DNA from: Ptychodera flava
Lineage: Eukaryota; Hemichordata; Enteropneusta; Ptychoderidae
Reading direction: 5' to 3'
NCBI RefSeq assembly: GCF_041260155.1
Contig: NC_091932.1
Coordinates: 4,735,501 to 4,799,500, forward strand
DNA: 64,000 nucleotides
Shown here: positions 60,839-64,000 of the stretch, piece after piece
Position numbering within the stretch: position 1 is the first letter of the stretch
Layout: each line of letters opens with the position of its first letter
The notes under the pieces: generated by a model
What the model saw: the letters and a program-made list of their open reading frames with translations, nothing else
Databases searched by the model: none
What the model was told of the DNA's origin: nothing
Program-made: the position numbers and the translations under genes

Positions 60839-63107
60839 CTGAAAATAATATAGCTACCTTTTTTCAGAAAGATATAGACTAATCTATTCTACAATGGCCT
60901 CTGATTGAACTGACCATGACACCAGAAGTGTGCCCCATGGTGTGTGTAGGCTGTTAGTTTGTGTCACGCTATGTTGATATTTTGACAATGAAATTATTTG
61001 TTGTATTTTGCATAGCGCTAGCTATTATTTTAACAATTTCCTTAATTGCAAAAATTAATTTCAAATACAGCTTTTATGAAAAACATTACAATTTATTATC
61101 CTGCAGGAAATACATGCCGGTCAGGGTATCAATTACTCCGATCGACATAAACTAGAATCCATTATCGAATTGTCGTAGTGTTGAGTAAAGGTTTGTTTGG
61201 AAAGGATGAGTATGGCATCTGGTCATCATTCGGTTTAAACGTATCTCTGATGAATTCGAAAATCATGGTGACATGTCACAATGAAATCAAAGAAAGGCGA
61301 GTTGATTGTCACTACTCAGCGTTATCTTAATAGTATTGAAGAGAAAGACGGCTATAAATACACTGTCCTTTAATGATGATTTCTTGCACTCCAATATAAC
61401 TGAAATCCGTTTTGAATTCAATCGTACCTGGGAAGCATAATCATCATTTTGATGTAGCTTGAAGGGAATTTGTATTTACATCACGTGTCTGATAAAAACA
61501 GAAGAAATATTTCTGATAGAATGTTTGCCGGAAGTCATTACGCCATCTATAGTCGTTTATTTCGTCTGTGTGCGCTATCTCGACCCTGCTCTGTCATACC
61601 CAAGCTACTCGCACATAAAGTCAAGTCGCCTGATCAAGTGGAACTAATCGACAACTGCAGGTACGTGCTAAATTGACTTGGCTAGCAAACGACAGTCTAC
61701 CCATTTAGAGGGAAAATACGAGTTCAAGAAGGATGCTTGGCATATTTGAAGGCTCATGATCTTGTTTGGGTTTTTCACAATGGGAAATAATCAGCTATTT
61801 TGATTTATCGATGTACAAACTATTGCGTCACTGTGTCCTCTCCTGGGCAATCACATGACAAACTGACCCATTCTGGTGTAACGAATTTAGTTATCTCATA
61901 TCAAGGTTAATGCTCCTAGCGGCAATCGACACTAGTGCAGTTATTAATTAAAACACCAAGATCTGAATAATGAGTCGATTTCCATACAAACCTCCGGACA
62001 AATGCACATAGAAGCTTATTTTTAACATTTACGAGGGTGTTTTCGAAGTTTGGAAGCAACATATGTTTGAATGATATTAAAATAATGAATACAATACGAT
62101 ACGATAACAAATTTATATAGCCGGGTATCCATCAAAATGTTCACTTGCGCTTTACTCAGTGTCGCATAGGTACGCTCTCTCGAAAAAGTATACGTTTTGA
62201 GTCTGAATTTGAAAATATCAGTACTTTATGCAGAACGAATATGATCAGGCAGGCCATTCCGCAAATATAGTAACACTTAATGAAGGAACATGCGAGTTTC
62301 ACGTGATGGGTTTGTAACGTGCTACAGTGACTTCGAATATTATTTCTGACATGTAAATTGAAGAACTACAGCTGTATTGATGTTTGTGGTTGTATTGTTT
62401 TATCTTTACCGGTAATTCATATCTATCGCATGATCAAAATTACTCCTTTTTTGTATGTATTTTTTTGTGTTTATAAAAAATAACATGTCGATGATATCAC
62501 GAGGAGGATCGAGCACGACATTGAACTTTTACACACATGATATAAATGGGTGTTGACTTTGAAGACTGAGAGCCTCTACCCTGTTTTGTATCCCGACGTC
62601 CTCTCGCACGGCAATGTCCCGATGGAAGGCAATTTTGAACTGTAATGTTGGCTTGCTGTGATTGTCAAAGTCGTAAAAATGCTTTAAATGTGAGGCAAGC
62701 CAGACATAACCTCGAAATCTGAATTCCTCGTGAGTGTAACGCCGGGAGTAGAGTGGGGCTGAGTACATCGCTTGTGTAGACGTGAGATTAGCAGTACTCT
62801 ATTATCGGGCGATTGTAAAATGTGTCAAACAATCACGCATTCCCCGTGCTGATAAAAGAACGAATGTGGACTTTTACAATTTACAGTGACACAAAAATAC
62901 TGCTGTTAGTAAGGCGTACATATTCTGATGATAGAAGAGTTTCAATAACCGTATTTGAATACACAGTTAATAGAGTCAGGGCTCATAACTTGGCCGATAT
63001 TACTCCAAATCTTAGATACGGTGCAAGGTGATGTCGATAATATGTCTGTTTTAAAAAAGTTCTGAATGTACACTTTCAGGACATTCTTTTGTACGTTTTT
63101 CTATTAA
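60839..63107. other. No gene assigned; possible upstream exons of the 60677 exon
   Basis: A minus-strand frame at 62529-62768 (79 codons, containing FRFRGYVWLASHLKHFYDFD) has protein-like composition but no recognised domain and no clear splice link. A 34-codon minus-strand frame opening with an ATG in good context near 61264 is another weak candidate. Neither is called. Confidence 0.25.
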
Positions 63108-63410
63108 AGGGACAAAGTCGGCCATTTTTCACGAATTTTGTTTGATGCGAGGTACTACTTATGACATGTCGAAAGATACCAAGTGAATGGGTGACCATGC
63201 ATATATTCGATCGCGGTATTAGAAACGAAATCATCGCGAAAATGGATTAATGGTCGTGACCATTAATTCATTTTCGCGATGGTTTCATTTAATTTGTCTA
63301 AAACTAGGGTAGAATACATACATTGTCACCCATTCACTCAGTATCTTTCGACATGTCACAGTAGTATCTCGCACCAAACAAATTCGTGAAAAATGGCCGA
63401 CTTTGTCCCC
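63108..63410. mobile_element. piggyBac-type MITE with TTAA target duplication
   Basis: 303 bp flanked by TTAA on both sides (63104-63107 and 63411-63414). The inverted ends share GGGACAAAGTCGGCCATTTT, and the whole element is nearly palindromic, including GACATGTCGAAAGATAC and ATGGGTGAC in both arms. The loop is around CATTAATCCATTTTCGCGAT. TTAA duplication is the hallmark of piggyBac elements. Confidence 0.85.
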
Positions 63411-63414
63411 TTAA

Positions 63415-64000
63415 TGTGGATGTCACCAAATTAATCGTCATCTACAAACGTGTTGGGTGGGACACAAAATTTCCAGCAGTCCCGCTTTAGGACATAACAA
63501 GTAAGTAGAAAACGGTGACACACATGCATGTTATTAAGGTACCAGCTTCTCTAACAAATGAAAACCATGTTGTCACACAGAACCGTCGGGGTCATTCATA
63601 AATTACGCGGATGTATTAGATAAAGGCGTCAGCACTGTGAGAGTTCACGTATGGAAATATTTCATACAATATCAAATACCAATCAATATGGCATTACTCA
63701 ACATCTCAAACGTTACGTGCGATATTTTTGTCTGAAAGATTGTTTCCTGTAACCATAGCAACGCAACAAAACCAAAATGTTACGGCACTTAAATCTTTCT
63801 TGATAACACAGATTTACATGATTTGAAGAGATGCAAATTTCAACGACGACAGCGGATGTGTACTGAGATGAAACAAATGCGATAAACACATCGATAAGTT
63901 CGATGATAACAGGTATAGGCGATATTAATGGAAACGTCGCAAAATACAATTCATGTTTAAAGTCTCCGGCACCCGCAATCTTTTCTCCATCAGTGCCATT
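63415..64000. other. No gene recognised
   Basis: A minus-strand frame is open from 63713 to the right edge, but it has no starting Met near the edge that I can justify, no domain and no splice site. Confidence 0.3.

Noticed and set aside
63713-64000. Minus-strand frame open to the right edge
   Set aside because: Hydrophobic composition by chance, no start or splice site that can be justified, and no domain.

Overview
The window looks like nuclear DNA of an invertebrate deuterostome. A hemichordate (acorn worm) is my best guess and amphioxus the main alternative. The reasons are AT-rich DNA with GT-AG introns, very low gene density, heavy loads of MITEs, hairpin elements and microsatellites, CR1/Rex-type LINE tails, and genes typical of these animals: tandem cytosolic sulfotransferases, a C-type lectin receptor, a calmodulin-like gene and an EgtD-type methyltransferase gene. 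There is no sign of prokaryotic or organellar DNA. The species call is inference.

Left part (1-26 kb). Two copies of an intronless sulfotransferase gene, both on the minus strand, lie in a segmental duplication (1-4030 and 16912-20645; copy A runs off the left edge). Between them is a minus-strand C-type lectin receptor gene of five exons (6313-9461): signal peptide, lectin domain, Ser/Thr-rich stalk, transmembrane helix and a tyrosine-rich tail. It carries a one-base frameshift, an in-frame stop and two lost disulfide cysteines, so it is probably decaying. To the right, a plus-strand calmodulin-like gene (23100-25995) keeps calmodulin's exon pattern, but only two of its four EF-hands look able to bind calcium.

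Middle (26-48 kb). I recognise no host gene here. The region is layered with mobile DNA: a 3.8-kb terminal-inverted-repeat element with a second element and two solo LTRs in or around it; a roughly 6-kb pair of inverted arms carrying arrays of a short AT-rich motif around hairpin elements and satellites; and a 1.9-kb foldback element (43767-45687) built from about fifteen ~118-bp units in two opposed arms around a unique spacer. Long tetranucleotide and TA microsatellites are scattered through it.

Right part (48-64 kb). A six-exon plus-strand gene (48243-53880) encodes an EgtD-like (Methyltransf_33) SAM methyltransferase, with one frame break in each of two exons. It is followed by two 5'-truncated LINE tails, a foldback element interrupted by hairpin elements, a single minus-strand coding exon of an unassigned gene (60677-60838) and a piggyBac-type MITE. 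The genes do not form an obvious pathway. All splice predictions were made by eye from splice sites, phase and protein similarity.
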